From: Streptomyces sp. F63
GTDB lineage: Bacteria > Actinomycetota > Actinomycetes > Streptomycetales > Streptomycetaceae
Assembly (NCBI RefSeq): GCF_018070345.1
Contig: NZ_JAGPXX010000001.1
Location: 434,001 to 498,000, forward strand
Direction: 5' to 3'
DNA: 64,000 nt
Made by a program: the position numbers and the translations under genes. Position 1 is the stretch's first letter; each line of letters starts with the position of its first letter. Positions 33,955 through 41,857 of the stretch are shown here, in pieces. A model generated the notes under the pieces. That model was not told where the DNA came from and searched no databases. It was given only the letters and a program-made list of their open reading frames with translations.

Positions 33955-36900
33955 TCAGTTGGCGCCGATCTTGGCCAGCAGATCGACGATACGGTCCTGC
34001 ACCTCGGGGTTCGTCGAGCGCTCGGCCAGGAAGAGAACCGTCTCGCCCGTGTTCAGCAGGTGCAGATCCGCCGGGTCGATGCCGGCCGACGTGTAGACGA
34101 CCAGCGGGGTGCGGCTCAGCAGCCCGTTCGCGCGCAGCCAGTCCACGATCCCGGCCCGGCGCCGGCGCACCTGCGTCAGGTCCATCACCACCAGATTCGG
34201 CCGCATCTGCGCCGCCGGTGTGACCGCGTCGGCGTCCGACACGGCCCGCGCCACCTGCATGCCGCGCCGCTCCAGGGTCGCGGCCAGGGCGCCCGCGATC
34301 GCGTCGCGCTCCTCGATCAGCAGGACACGCGGCGGATGCTGCTCGCTGTCGCGCGGGGCGAGCGCCTTCAGCAGCACCGCCGGGTCGGCACCGTACGCGG
34401 CCTCCCGTGTGGCCTGGCCGAGGCCCGCCGTCACCAGGACGGGCACCTCGGCGGCCACCGCGGCGGCCCGGAGCGACTGCAGCGCGGTCCGGGTGATCGG
34501 CCCGGTGAGCGGATCGACGAAGAGCGCCGCGGGGTAGGCGGCGATCTGCGCGTCCACCTCTTCACGGGAGTTGACGATCACCGGACGGTAGCCGCGGTCG
34601 CTCAGCGCCTGCTGGGTGCCCGCGTCGGGAACGGGCCAGACGAGCAGCCGACGCGGATTGTCCAGTGGCTCCGGCGGCAGTTCGTCGTCGAGCGGCGGAC
34701 TGGTCTGCACGTCGGTGACGTCCACGGCGCCGTTCGGGCCGTCCAGCGGTTCCGGGCCCTCCGCGCCTTCCTGGGGGGCGCCTATCGCGTAGGCGCGTCC
34801 GTCACCCTGCGAGTCCAGCAGCCGGGGCTGCTGCTGCGGGTTCGGCTGGGGCGCGGCCTGGGTCCGGGCACGTGCGGGCGCGGGCTGGGGCGCGGTGGCG
34901 GCCGCGGCCGCGGGCTCCGTCTCCGGTGGGGCCGCCAGCTTGCGGCGCCGGCCGCCGGGCTGGGGGGCGGTCTGCGGAGTCTGCTGCTGCGGAGTCTGCT
35001 GCGGCTGGGCCTGCGGCTGCTGCGGCGCCCGGCTGCGGTCGGCGATCTGCTGGACGAACGGCACCCCCTGGCCGAGGGTGCGCACGCTGATGGAGCGCCC
35101 CTGCGTGGTGTCCGCTTCCTGGTCGGCGGGCAGCGGCGGCCGTGTCTGCTGGGGCTGCGCGGGCTGCTGCACCTGCCGCAGCGGCACGGCCTGCTGCCCC
35201 GGTGCCTGTTGCATCTGTTGCGCCTGTTGCGGTGCCGGTTGCGGCGCCGCCTGCCGGACTGGGGTGTCGTGCTGTGCGGGCGGGCCGCCCGGGGCCGCCT
35301 GCGGCGGCTGGGCACGGCGGCCGGTGGCGGCGGGACCGCCGGGCGGCCGGGCCCCGCCGGCCGGTGCGGGCTGCTGTGGGTACGGGTGCGCGGCGGTCTC
35401 CTGCGCCCGGCCGGTGGGCCCGGCCGCGGGGGTCCCCCGGCCGTCCGTACCCCAGCCACCGGGTTGCGCCGGTGGCTGCGCGGCCGGGTCCGGCGCGGGT
35501 GCGGACCCGGCCGCGGGTGCCGCGGGCTGCCGGCCGCCCCAGCCGTCGGTGCCCCAACCCTGCTGCGGCTGCTGCCCGGTGGCCTCCGCGGCCGGCTGCG
35601 GGGGCCGGGGTGCGCCGCCCGGCGCGGACTGTCCGGCGTCGGGCGCGGGCCGGGCGCGGCGGCGGCCGGTGGGGAGCGGATGCGGCTGCGCAGGGGTGTG
35701 GTCCCGGTCCGGGTCGGCGGCCAACTGCCCGTGCGCGTCCTGTTCGTACGGCTGTGCGGGCTGGGGCTGCCCGGGCTGCGGCCCGGCACCGCCGGGACCC
35801 GGTCCGCTCCCGGCATACGGCCGCGCATCCGGAGTCTCCGGGGCAAATGGCTGCGGTTCGCCCGCGCCGCCGCCCGGGGCCGGGGCGGCCGGGGCGGCCG
35901 CCGGGCCGGGCGGCACCGGAACGGCGACGGCCGGGGCGCCGGAGGGCGGAGGCGGCAGCCGGTCCGCCTCGGCGGGCGGCAGCGCGAAAGCCTGCCGCCC
36001 GGCGGCGGGTTCGGCGCGCCCGGGCTGGGCCGCCCGGGACGCCTGCTGCGCCTGTCCGGACGCCGGCTGCGGTTGCGGTTGCGGTTGCGGTTGTGGCTGC
36101 GGTTGCGGCCGGGCCTGGGCTTGCGGCTGGGGCTGTTCCGGGATCGGCCGGTCGCCCGGCGCGAGGGCACGGCGGGCACGCCGTCCCGCGGGAGCCCCCG
36201 CCGCCTGCTGCGGGAGGGCTCCGCTCCCGGGCCCGGTGACACCCGTACCACCGCCGGGACGGGGGCCGGGGGCCGGTGCGTCCTGCGGCCGCGCCGGGCG
36301 CGGCAGCGCGGCCGGGCCCGGCGCGGCCTGGGCACCCCAGCCCTCACCGGCGTCCGCCACGGACTCCCCGGCACCCGGCTCCCCGGCCGGGGCGGGGAGC
36401 CGGCGGGCGCGCCGGCCTGCCGGGTTCTGCTGCGGGACGTTCTCCGCGGTCGGGGCCTGAGGCGCGGCGGACCCGTACGCCTCCCCGCCGGCCGCGGACT
36501 CCTCGGGTACCGGCCACTCGGCCGGCGCCGTCGCCACCGCGGCCGGACGGGGCGGGGGACCCGGCTGTTCCGTGCCGGGCCGCGGATACGGCTGTGCGGC
36601 AGCGGGGGCGGGCGCGGCCGCGGGCAGAGCCGGCCGGCCCTGCTGCGGTCCCCCGGCGGGTGCGGCGGGCCCGTCGGCCGGGGCTCCGCCGTGGCGCGCC
36701 CGGCGGCCCTGTGGTGCGGCGGTCTCCTGCAGCGGCATGGGGCCGCCCTCCGCTCCGGACCGCTCCTCGGCGGGGCTGGGCCGACCGCGGCGCCGGCCGG
36801 TGGGCCGGGGAGCGGCGGCGGCCGGGTCCGCCGCGTCACCGGGCGCCGCGGGCGGCAGGGGGCCCGCAGACGCGGCGGGGTGCGCCGGGGCGGCCGGCCC

Positions 36901-38862
36901 GCCCGGAGGCTGGAGGCCGTTGCCGGCGGGACGCAGTTCGGCGGCGGCTGATCCGCCCGGCCGCCCGGCGTCGCTCGCGGCCGGGGGCAGGGCGGGCATG
37001 GCACGCCGCCCGGCGGGCGCCTGCGCCGGGGTTTGCGTGGGGGCCGGCGCGTCGGTCCGCGTACCGGGACCGATCTGGCGGCGCGGGCCGCGGTCGGGGC
37101 GGGCCGGCGCCGGGACGCCCGGTGCGGGGCCGGCGCCCTCGCCGCGGCCGCTCTCCGCGGACCCGCCGGCCGGGCCGTCGCCGGCCGGGGCCGCGGCCGT
37201 GCCGTCGGCAGCCGGGCCGTCACTGGTCTCGTGGGCCGGGGCGCTCGCGCTCGCGTTCGGCATGCCGGGGGCCCCGGGCGCTCCGGGTGTGCCGCGCGCT
37301 GGGGCGGTCGGCACCGGCATCACCGTGGCCGCCGTCTCCCCTTCCCGGTCGCGTTCCGCGTCGCCGTGCGGCCGTGCGGCCGGGCCGGCGTCCGCGCTGA
37401 GCGGTACTTCGAGCACGTACGCGCTGCCGTCCACCCCCGGCACCTCGTGGGTCTGCAGCACGCCGCCGTGCCGCTGCACGATGCCGCGCACGATGGGCCC
37501 GTGCACGGGGTCCCCGGCGGTGTACGGTCCGCGGACCTCGATCCGTACGACCTCTCCGCGCTGGGCGGCGGCCACGACGATCGTGGAGTCGCCCGAGCCG
37601 CCTCCCGCCATCGTGTTGCCCGTGGAGTCGACGCCCGCCACATCCGCGATGAGATGCGCCAGGGCCGTCGCCAGCCGCTCGCCGTCGACCTCCGCCTCGA
37701 TCGTGGGGGCATGCACCGCGAACTGCGCGCGCCCCGGGCCGATCAGCTCGATCGCGCCCTCGACGCCGGCCGCGACCACCGCGTCCATCGAGACGGACTC
37801 CCGCCGCAGCTTCTCCTTGCCGGTGTCGAGCCGCTGGTAAGCCAGGACGTTGTCGACGAGGGTGGTCATCCGGGAGTACCCGGCCGCCAGGTGGTGGAGG
37901 ATCTGGTTGGCCTCCGGCCAGAGCTGTCCGCCCGGGTCGGCGGCGAGCCCGCCGAGCTCACCGCTGAGCTGGTCCAGCGGGCCGCGCAGCGACTGGTCCA
38001 GTACGGCCAGCAGCTGGGCGTGCCGGGCGGCCAGGGCGTCGTACTGCCGCCGGTCGGTGAAGGCCAGGACGGCGCCCACCAGCTGGTCGCCGTCGCGCAC
38101 CGGTGCGGTGGTGAGGTCGACGGCCACCGCCCGCCCGTCCTTCGCCCACAGCACCTGGCCGCGCATCCGGTGCTTCAGCCCCGACTTGAGCGTGCCGGCG
38201 AGCGGTGTCTCCTCGAACGGCAGCGGGGAACCGTCGGCGCGCGAGTGCTGGATCAGCGGATGCAGTTCCTTGCCGCCCAGGTCGCTCGCGCGGTAGCCGA
38301 GGATCTGCGCTGCGGCGGGGTTCACCAGGACGACCCGGCCCTCACCGTCCACCCCGATGACGCCCTCGGCCGCCGCGCGCAGGATCATCTCCGTCTGACG
38401 CTGCTGGCGGGCCAGTTCCGCTTCGGTGTCGAGGGTGCCGGTGAGATCGCGGACGACGAGCATCAGCAGTTCGTCACCGGTGTAGTGGTGGTGGTCGGCG
38501 TAGGCGGCCTCGAACGCGGACTCGTACGGCGTGCGGCCGTCCTCCAGGTTCGCGCTGGTCACCTCGACCGGGAACTCGCTGCCGTCGGTGCGCCGCGCCA
38601 CCATGCGCGTCGGCTTGGTGCGGCCCTCGTCGCCCTCGTCGGGCCGGCGCATCGAGCCGGGGATGCGCTTGGAGTCGAACGACGGCAGCAGGTCGAGCAG
38701 GCCGCGGCCGACGAGCGCGGTACCGGGTGACTCGAAGGTCTCCAGGGCGATGGTGTTCGCGTTGACGATGGTGCCGTTGCAGTTGACCAGCAGCAGGGCG
38801 TCGGGCAGAGCATCGAGTATGGCGGCGAGGCGAGCAGCGCCTCGGGATGGCCTGCTGCTCAC
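33955..38862 (-). CDS. Giant PAS-pseudo-histidine-kinase protein with disordered linker and two receiver-like domains
   Basis: A 1,635-residue soluble protein. Order: PAS 1 (10-135), PAS 2 (155-275), a HisKA-like helix pair (278-350), a HATPase-like fold (360-490), about 900 disordered residues rich in Pro, Ala, Gly and Gln (495-1400), then a receiver-like domain from 1404 and a second from 1511 with Asp 1561 in LVVMDLTQ. The HELRTPL motif of kinases reads QSLRGPL, so the phospho-His is Gln 290, and the ATPase N and G boxes are eroded (ALAHLIADVAG, EVRGPYTAGDP). Catalysis is therefore unlikely, and it is probably a sensor scaffold. GTG 38862 follows AGGAAG. No membrane segment. Confidence 0.85.
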   Translation of the reverse strand: MSSRPSRGAARLAAILDALPDALLLVNCNGTIVNANTIALETFESPGTALVGRGLLDLLPSFDSKRIPGSMRRPDEGDEGRTKPTRMVARRTDGSEFPVEVTSANLEDGRTPYESAFEAAYADHHHYTGDELLMLVVRDLTGTLDTEAELARQQRQTEMILRAAAEGVIGVDGEGRVVLVNPAAAQILGYRASDLGGKELHPLIQHSRADGSPLPFEETPLAGTLKSGLKHRMRGQVLWAKDGRAVAVDLTTAPVRDGDQLVGAVLAFTDRRQYDALAARHAQLLAVLDQSLRGPLDQLSGELGGLAADPGGQLWPEANQILHHLAAGYSRMTTLVDNVLAYQRLDTGKEKLRRESVSMDAVVAAGVEGAIELIGPGRAQFAVHAPTIEAEVDGERLATALAHLIADVAGVDSTGNTMAGGGSGDSTIVVAAAQRGEVVRIEVRGPYTAGDPVHGPIVRGIVQRHGGVLQTHEVPGVDGSAYVLEVPLSADAGPAARPHGDAERDREGETAATVMPVPTAPARGTPGAPGAPGMPNASASAPAHETSDGPAADGTAAAPAGDGPAGGSAESGRGEGAGPAPGVPAPARPDRGPRRQIGPGTRTDAPAPTQTPAQAPAGRRAMPALPPAASDAGRPGGSAAAELRPAGNGLQPPGGPAAPAHPAASAGPLPPAAPGDAADPAAAAPRPTGRRRGRPSPAEERSGAEGGPMPLQETAAPQGRRARHGGAPADGPAAPAGGPQQGRPALPAAAPAPAAAQPYPRPGTEQPGPPPRPAAVATAPAEWPVPEESAAGGEAYGSAAPQAPTAENVPQQNPAGRRARRLPAPAGEPGAGESVADAGEGWGAQAAPGPAALPRPARPQDAPAPGPRPGGGTGVTGPGSGALPQQAAGAPAGRRARRALAPGDRPIPEQPQPQAQARPQPQPQPQPQPQPQPASGQAQQASRAAQPGRAEPAAGRQAFALPPAEADRLPPPPSGAPAVAVPVPPGPAAAPAAPAPGGGAGEPQPFAPETPDARPYAGSGPGPGGAGPQPGQPQPAQPYEQDAHGQLAADPDRDHTPAQPHPLPTGRRRARPAPDAGQSAPGGAPRPPQPAAEATGQQPQQGWGTDGWGGRQPAAPAAGSAPAPDPAAQPPAQPGGWGTDGRGTPAAGPTGRAQETAAHPYPQQPAPAGGARPPGGPAATGRRAQPPQAAPGGPPAQHDTPVRQAAPQPAPQQAQQMQQAPGQQAVPLRQVQQPAQPQQTRPPLPADQEADTTQGRSISVRTLGQGVPFVQQIADRSRAPQQPQAQPQQTPQQQTPQTAPQPGGRRRKLAAPPETEPAAAAATAPQPAPARARTQAAPQPNPQQQPRLLDSQGDGRAYAIGAPQEGAEGPEPLDGPNGAVDVTDVQTSPPLDDELPPEPLDNPRRLLVWPVPDAGTQQALSDRGYRPVIVNSREEVDAQIAAYPAALFVDPLTGPITRTALQSLRAAAVAAEVPVLVTAGLGQATREAAYGADPAVLLKALAPRDSEQHPPRVLLIEERDAIAGALAATLERRGMQVARAVSDADAVTPAAQMRPNLVVMDLTQVRRRRAGIVDWLRANGLLSRTPLVVYTSAGIDPADLHLLNTGETVLFLAERSTNPEVQDRIVDLLAKIGAN

Positions 38863-39167
38863 GACGGCGCTTCCTTCCTGTTACCGCGTATTGCCGACAG
38901 CCCCGGGCATCCTGGCGCGCGTTCCGCGGTCTGTCACTAGAGGGAGTCTACGGGCAGCCGCCCGGCGGCCGGCGGTGGATGAGAGGAGGGGAGAAGTTGA
39001 CCTTGTGCGGGTCCGTCCAGGTCCGCGTACAACCGGACATATGGCGCGCGGTCGCGCCGGGCGGTTCCGGCGGCCGGCGACGGGCGCCGGGCGGGCGGGA
39101 CGGCCCCGGTGGGCGGCCCGTGCGGAGCCGCCCGCGTGCCCGTTCCGGTCGCGGGTCCGGCGGCTCG
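38863..39167. other. 305-bp gap between the PAS protein and SSI genes
   Basis: It holds the promoter of the giant PAS protein and, near 39111-39133, a 7-bp GGGCGGC/GCCGCCC hairpin that may end the SSI gene. No coding sequence is supported. Confidence 0.5.
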
Positions 39168-39644
39168 TCAGTGGCCCACGTCGGGAAGGACGGGGCGGAG
39201 GCGGTTCCAGCGGGCGATCTCGCAGCCGTTGACGCGGCTGTAGCGGGCCTTCACCGGACGTCCGGCCCAGGAACCGGTGATCCGGGCGGTGGCCTGGCCG
39301 CCGTAGATCATGGTGCAGTCGGAACGGGGCGGGACCGGCGTGAAGGGTCCCCTGCCGTACCGGCTGAGCTCGTCCAGCCGCTTGCAGGCGGCCCGCGCCC
39401 GGGGGTGGGTGCCGCCCGCCGGATGACAGTCGAGCGCGTACGAGCCCTCCAGGACGCGGTCGCTGCCGCCGTCACGGACGACGATGACCAGCCGGTCCTC
39501 TCCTGCCGGGGGCACCCGGTACCCGTCCGCCGGTGCGGCCGGGGGGGAAGGGGGGAACGGGGGCGCGCCGGCACTGGCGGCGGGGGCGGAGGAGAGGAAG
39601 GCGAGCGCGCAGAGCGCGCCGGCCGTGAGACGGCGGAGCGGCAT
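39168..39644 (-). CDS. SSI-family secreted protease inhibitor
   Basis: A 158-residue protein with a Sec signal (MPLRRLTAGALCALAFLSSA). The mature part carries the four conserved Cys of Streptomyces subtilisin inhibitors: LDCHPAGGTHP, AACKRLDEL, SDCTMIYGG and GCEIARWN. The reactive loop aligns with CPMVYDP of SSI, giving Met as the P1 residue in CTMIY, so subtilisin or chymotrypsin-like targets are expected. ATG 39644 has AGGAGA upstream. The N-terminal Pro-rich stretch (PPFPPSPPAAP) is longer than usual. Confidence 0.93.
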   Translation of the reverse strand: MPLRRLTAGALCALAFLSSAPAASAGAPPFPPSPPAAPADGYRVPPAGEDRLVIVVRDGGSDRVLEGSYALDCHPAGGTHPRARAACKRLDELSRYGRGPFTPVPPRSDCTMIYGGQATARITGSWAGRPVKARYSRVNGCEIARWNRLRPVLPDVGH

Positions 39645-40130
39645 GGTGTCTCCTGGGGTGTGGTGGACCGGGCGGCGGGCGGGGACGGTGCCTCTCGCGC
39701 ACCGTCCCGGCCTGAGGGCGGGACGGGTCCGGCGGACCGCCGGACCCGTCTCTCCTAACGCTGTGCGCGCCGTTGCGTTGCGCAATCCGGCCGCGTCCGT
39801 CCGTACGAGCGGATCCACCCCCGTGCGGTACGCGGTGCATGCGGTGCACGCGCAGAACGCTCGCCCGAAGCGCCGGACGGCGTGCCGGGCGCCTCGGGCG
39901 CGGGGCGGCGGGGGGAACGGCGGAACGGGGGAACGGGGGACGGGTACACGGTGATCCGCGCGCTTCCGCAGGAGCTCCGGGGCACGAAGGGGCGTGCAGG
40001 GGCGCGGTGGGGAACCGTAAGGGCTTTGCCCTGAGACCCGCGCGCCGAGTACGGTGGGGTCCGATTGGTGACAGCCCATGAGGCTGTGCCATCATCTGCA
40101 CACACCACTCGCGGTCGCGCGGGCGGTTGT
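39645..40130. other. 486-bp gap between the SSI gene and tRNA-Ser(GCU)
   Basis: It contains the SSI promoter on one side and the tRNA promoter near 40026-40055 on the other. GC-rich simple-sequence DNA (GGGGGAAC repeats near 39910-39945) is present; no gene is supported. Confidence 0.55.
40026..40055 (+). promoter_or_regulatory. Possible promoter of tRNA-Ser(GCU)
   Basis: TTGCCC (40026-40031) and TACGGT (40050-40055), 18 bp apart, resemble the -35 and -10 elements of the vegetative sigma factor and lie about 75 bp upstream of the tRNA. Confidence 0.35.
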
Positions 40131-40220
40131 GGAGGCTTCGCCTAGTCTGGTCTATGGCGCCGCACTGCTAATGCGGTTTGGGGTAACCCCCCATCCCGGG
40201 TTCAAATCCCGGAGCCTCCG
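40131..40220 (+). tRNA. tRNA-Ser (anticodon GCU)
   Basis: A 90-nt serine tRNA. Acceptor GGAGGCT/AGCCTCC, discriminator G, anticodon loop CTGCTAA (anticodon GCU), long variable arm with GGGGTAACCCCCC, and T arm CCGGGTTCAAATCCCGG. It reads AGC/AGU. A strong hairpin follows 20 nt downstream. Confidence 0.97.
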
Positions 40221-40239
40221 CTCGATCCCCAGGATCATC

Positions 40240-40266
40240 GAAGCCCCGGCCGACGGCCGGGGCTTC
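40240..40266 (+). terminator. Terminator of tRNA-Ser(GCU)
   Basis: A perfect 12-bp stem, GAAGCCCCGGCC (40240-40251) with GGCCGGGGCTTC (40255-40266), and a 3-nt loop. Confidence 0.7.
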
Positions 40267-40412
40267 CGCCGTCCCCGGGGCTCCGCAAGGTGGCCCGGGG
40301 ACGGCTGTTTCCGCAGGTGGCAGGGGGCTCTGGCAATGGATTTCGCCTCACGCGGCGGGTCATGTAATGTTGTTCCCGCAACGCCGACTGGCCGAAAACG
40401 CCGGAAAAGCAA

Positions 40413-40485
40413 GCGCTCGTAGCTTAACGGATAGAGCATCTGACTACGGATCAGAAGGTTGCAGGTTCGAATCCTGCCGAGCGCG
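40413..40485 (+). tRNA. tRNA-Arg (anticodon ACG)
   Basis: A 73-nt tRNA. Acceptor GCGCTCG/CGAGCGC, discriminator G, anticodon stem TCTGA/TCAGA with loop CTACGGA giving ACG, and T arm GCAGGTTCGAATCCTGC. Its A34 is the normal substrate of TadA, whose gene is at 47736-48272. Reads CGU, CGC and CGA after deamination to inosine. Confidence 0.97.
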
Positions 40486-40508
40486 CAGTGTGATGTCTCA
40501 GGACATTG

Positions 40509-40540
40509 GAAACCCTCGAACCCACGCGTTCGGGGGTTTC
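40509..40540 (+). terminator. Terminator of tRNA-Arg(ACG)
   Basis: GAAACCCTCGAAC (40509-40521) pairs with GTTCGGGGGTTTC (40528-40540), 13 bp with one wobble pair, 23 nt after the tRNA. Confidence 0.65.
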
Positions 40541-40743
40541 GTCGTGTTGGTGGAGCGCTGGGGCTGGTAGTCGCGGGTGGGGGTGTCGGCGTCGCGGCTG
40601 CGGGCGGGTGCGGCCCCCCGGCAGGGTGGCGGGCTGGTCGGGCCGGGCGCGCGGCCACTTCTCGCATGTGGCGGGCGTACAGCGGTGGCGTGTGGCGGCG
40701 CATACTGGCGGCTCCGTGATCGCCGAGCCGGGGAGCATGCCGT

Positions 40744-41802
40744 ATGAGCGAGAGGACCGAGCCGTCGGGGTGCGCGCAGCCGGGCGCCCGCCCCGCCGCG
40801 TCCGGGGCGCCGGCCGGGCCGGGTGCCGCGGAGGACGGCGCGGAGGTGCGGGAGGTGGCCCGGTTCCGGCGGGAGTTGGGGCTTCCCGGCCTGATCGACG
40901 TCCATACGCACTTCATGCCGGAGCGCGTGCTGCGCAAGGTGTGGGCGTACTTCGACGCCGCCGGGCCGCTGACCGGACGGCCCTGGCCGATCACGTACCG
41001 GCGCCCGGAGGAGGAGCGGACGGCCCTGCTGCGGGCCTTCGGGGTGCGCGCCTTCACCTCGCTGCTCTACCCGCACAAGCCGGGTATGGCCGGCTGGCTC
41101 AACTCCTGGTCGGCCGATTTCGCCCGCCGTACCCCGGACTGCCTGCACTCGGCGACCTTCTTCCCCGAGCCCGGGGCCGGAGAGTACGTCCGGGCGGCGG
41201 TCGAGGGCGGTGCCCGCGTCTTCAAGGCGCACCTTCAGGTGGGGGCGTACGACCCGAACGACCCGCTGCTCGACCCGGTGTGGGGACTGCTGGCGGAGGC
41301 CGCCGTCCCCGTGGTGATCCACTGCGGTTCGGGGCCCGTCCCGGGGAGGTTCACCGGGCCGGGTCCGGTCCGCCGGCTGCTCGCCCGCCATCCCCGGCTG
41401 CGGCTGATCGTCGCGCACATGGGCATGCCGGAGTACACGGAGTTCCTGGATCTCGCCGAGCGTCATCCGGGGGTGCGGCTGGACACCACCATGGCGTTCA
41501 CGGACTTCTCCGAGGAGATCTGCCCCTTCCCCCTCCCGGAACTCCCGCGGCTGGCCGCGCTCCGCGACCGCGTGCTGCTGGGCACCGACTTCCCCAACAT
41601 CCCCTACTCCTACGCCCACGCGCTGCGGGCGCTGGCCCGGCTGGACCTCGGGGACGACTGGCTGCGGGCGGTCTGCCACGGCAACGCGGCGCGCGACTTC
41701 GGCATCCTGCCCGGCTCGCCCGCGCTTCCGCCCGGCCCGGGCGGGGGCGGGGGCGGCGGGACGGCGGGTGGACGGGCGGAGCCCGGGGCGGACGGCGGGT
41801 GA
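40744..41802 (+). CDS. Amidohydrolase-2 family metal-dependent hydrolase
   Basis: A 352-residue cytosolic TIM-barrel hydrolase. The HxH metal motif is LIDVHTHFMPE (near 52-58), with a Lys in RVFKAHLQVG, His in VVIHCGSGP and LIVAHMGMPEY, and the catalytic Asp in LLGTDFPNIPYSY. This is the decarboxylase/hydrolase branch related to 2-pyrone dicarboxylate and aminocarboxymuconate enzymes. The first 35 residues and the last 35 are Gly/Ala/Pro-rich extensions. The substrate is unknown. It is transcribed alone, convergent with the MFS gene. Confidence 0.88.
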   Translation: MSERTEPSGCAQPGARPAASGAPAGPGAAEDGAEVREVARFRRELGLPGLIDVHTHFMPERVLRKVWAYFDAAGPLTGRPWPITYRRPEEERTALLRAFGVRAFTSLLYPHKPGMAGWLNSWSADFARRTPDCLHSATFFPEPGAGEYVRAAVEGGARVFKAHLQVGAYDPNDPLLDPVWGLLAEAAVPVVIHCGSGPVPGRFTGPGPVRRLLARHPRLRLIVAHMGMPEYTEFLDLAERHPGVRLDTTMAFTDFSEEICPFPLPELPRLAALRDRVLLGTDFPNIPYSYAHALRALARLDLGDDWLRAVCHGNAARDFGILPGSPALPPGPGGGGGGGTAGGRAEPGADGG

Positions 41803-41857
41803 ACCGCGGGGCCGCCCGCTCCGGGCCGGGGGCGCGCGGGGTGGCGCGGCGGGGCCG

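Noticed and set aside
33685..36951. An 1,088-codon plus-strand ORF rich in Arg, Gly, Leu and Pro
   Set aside because: It is antisense to the giant PAS protein, has no ribosome site or domain, and mirrors the low-complexity Pro/Ala/Gln linker; a GC-rich shadow.
39900..39950. GGGGGAAC-type repeats as a CRISPR-like or regulatory array
   Set aside because: Short simple-sequence G-rich runs without spacer structure; the same kind of run occurs at 60600. No CRISPR array is present in the window.
40330..40370. Promoter of tRNA-Arg(ACG) with TAATGT as -10
   Set aside because: TAATGT at 40365-40370 is a fair -10, but no -35 element stands at the right distance, so it was not listed as a feature.
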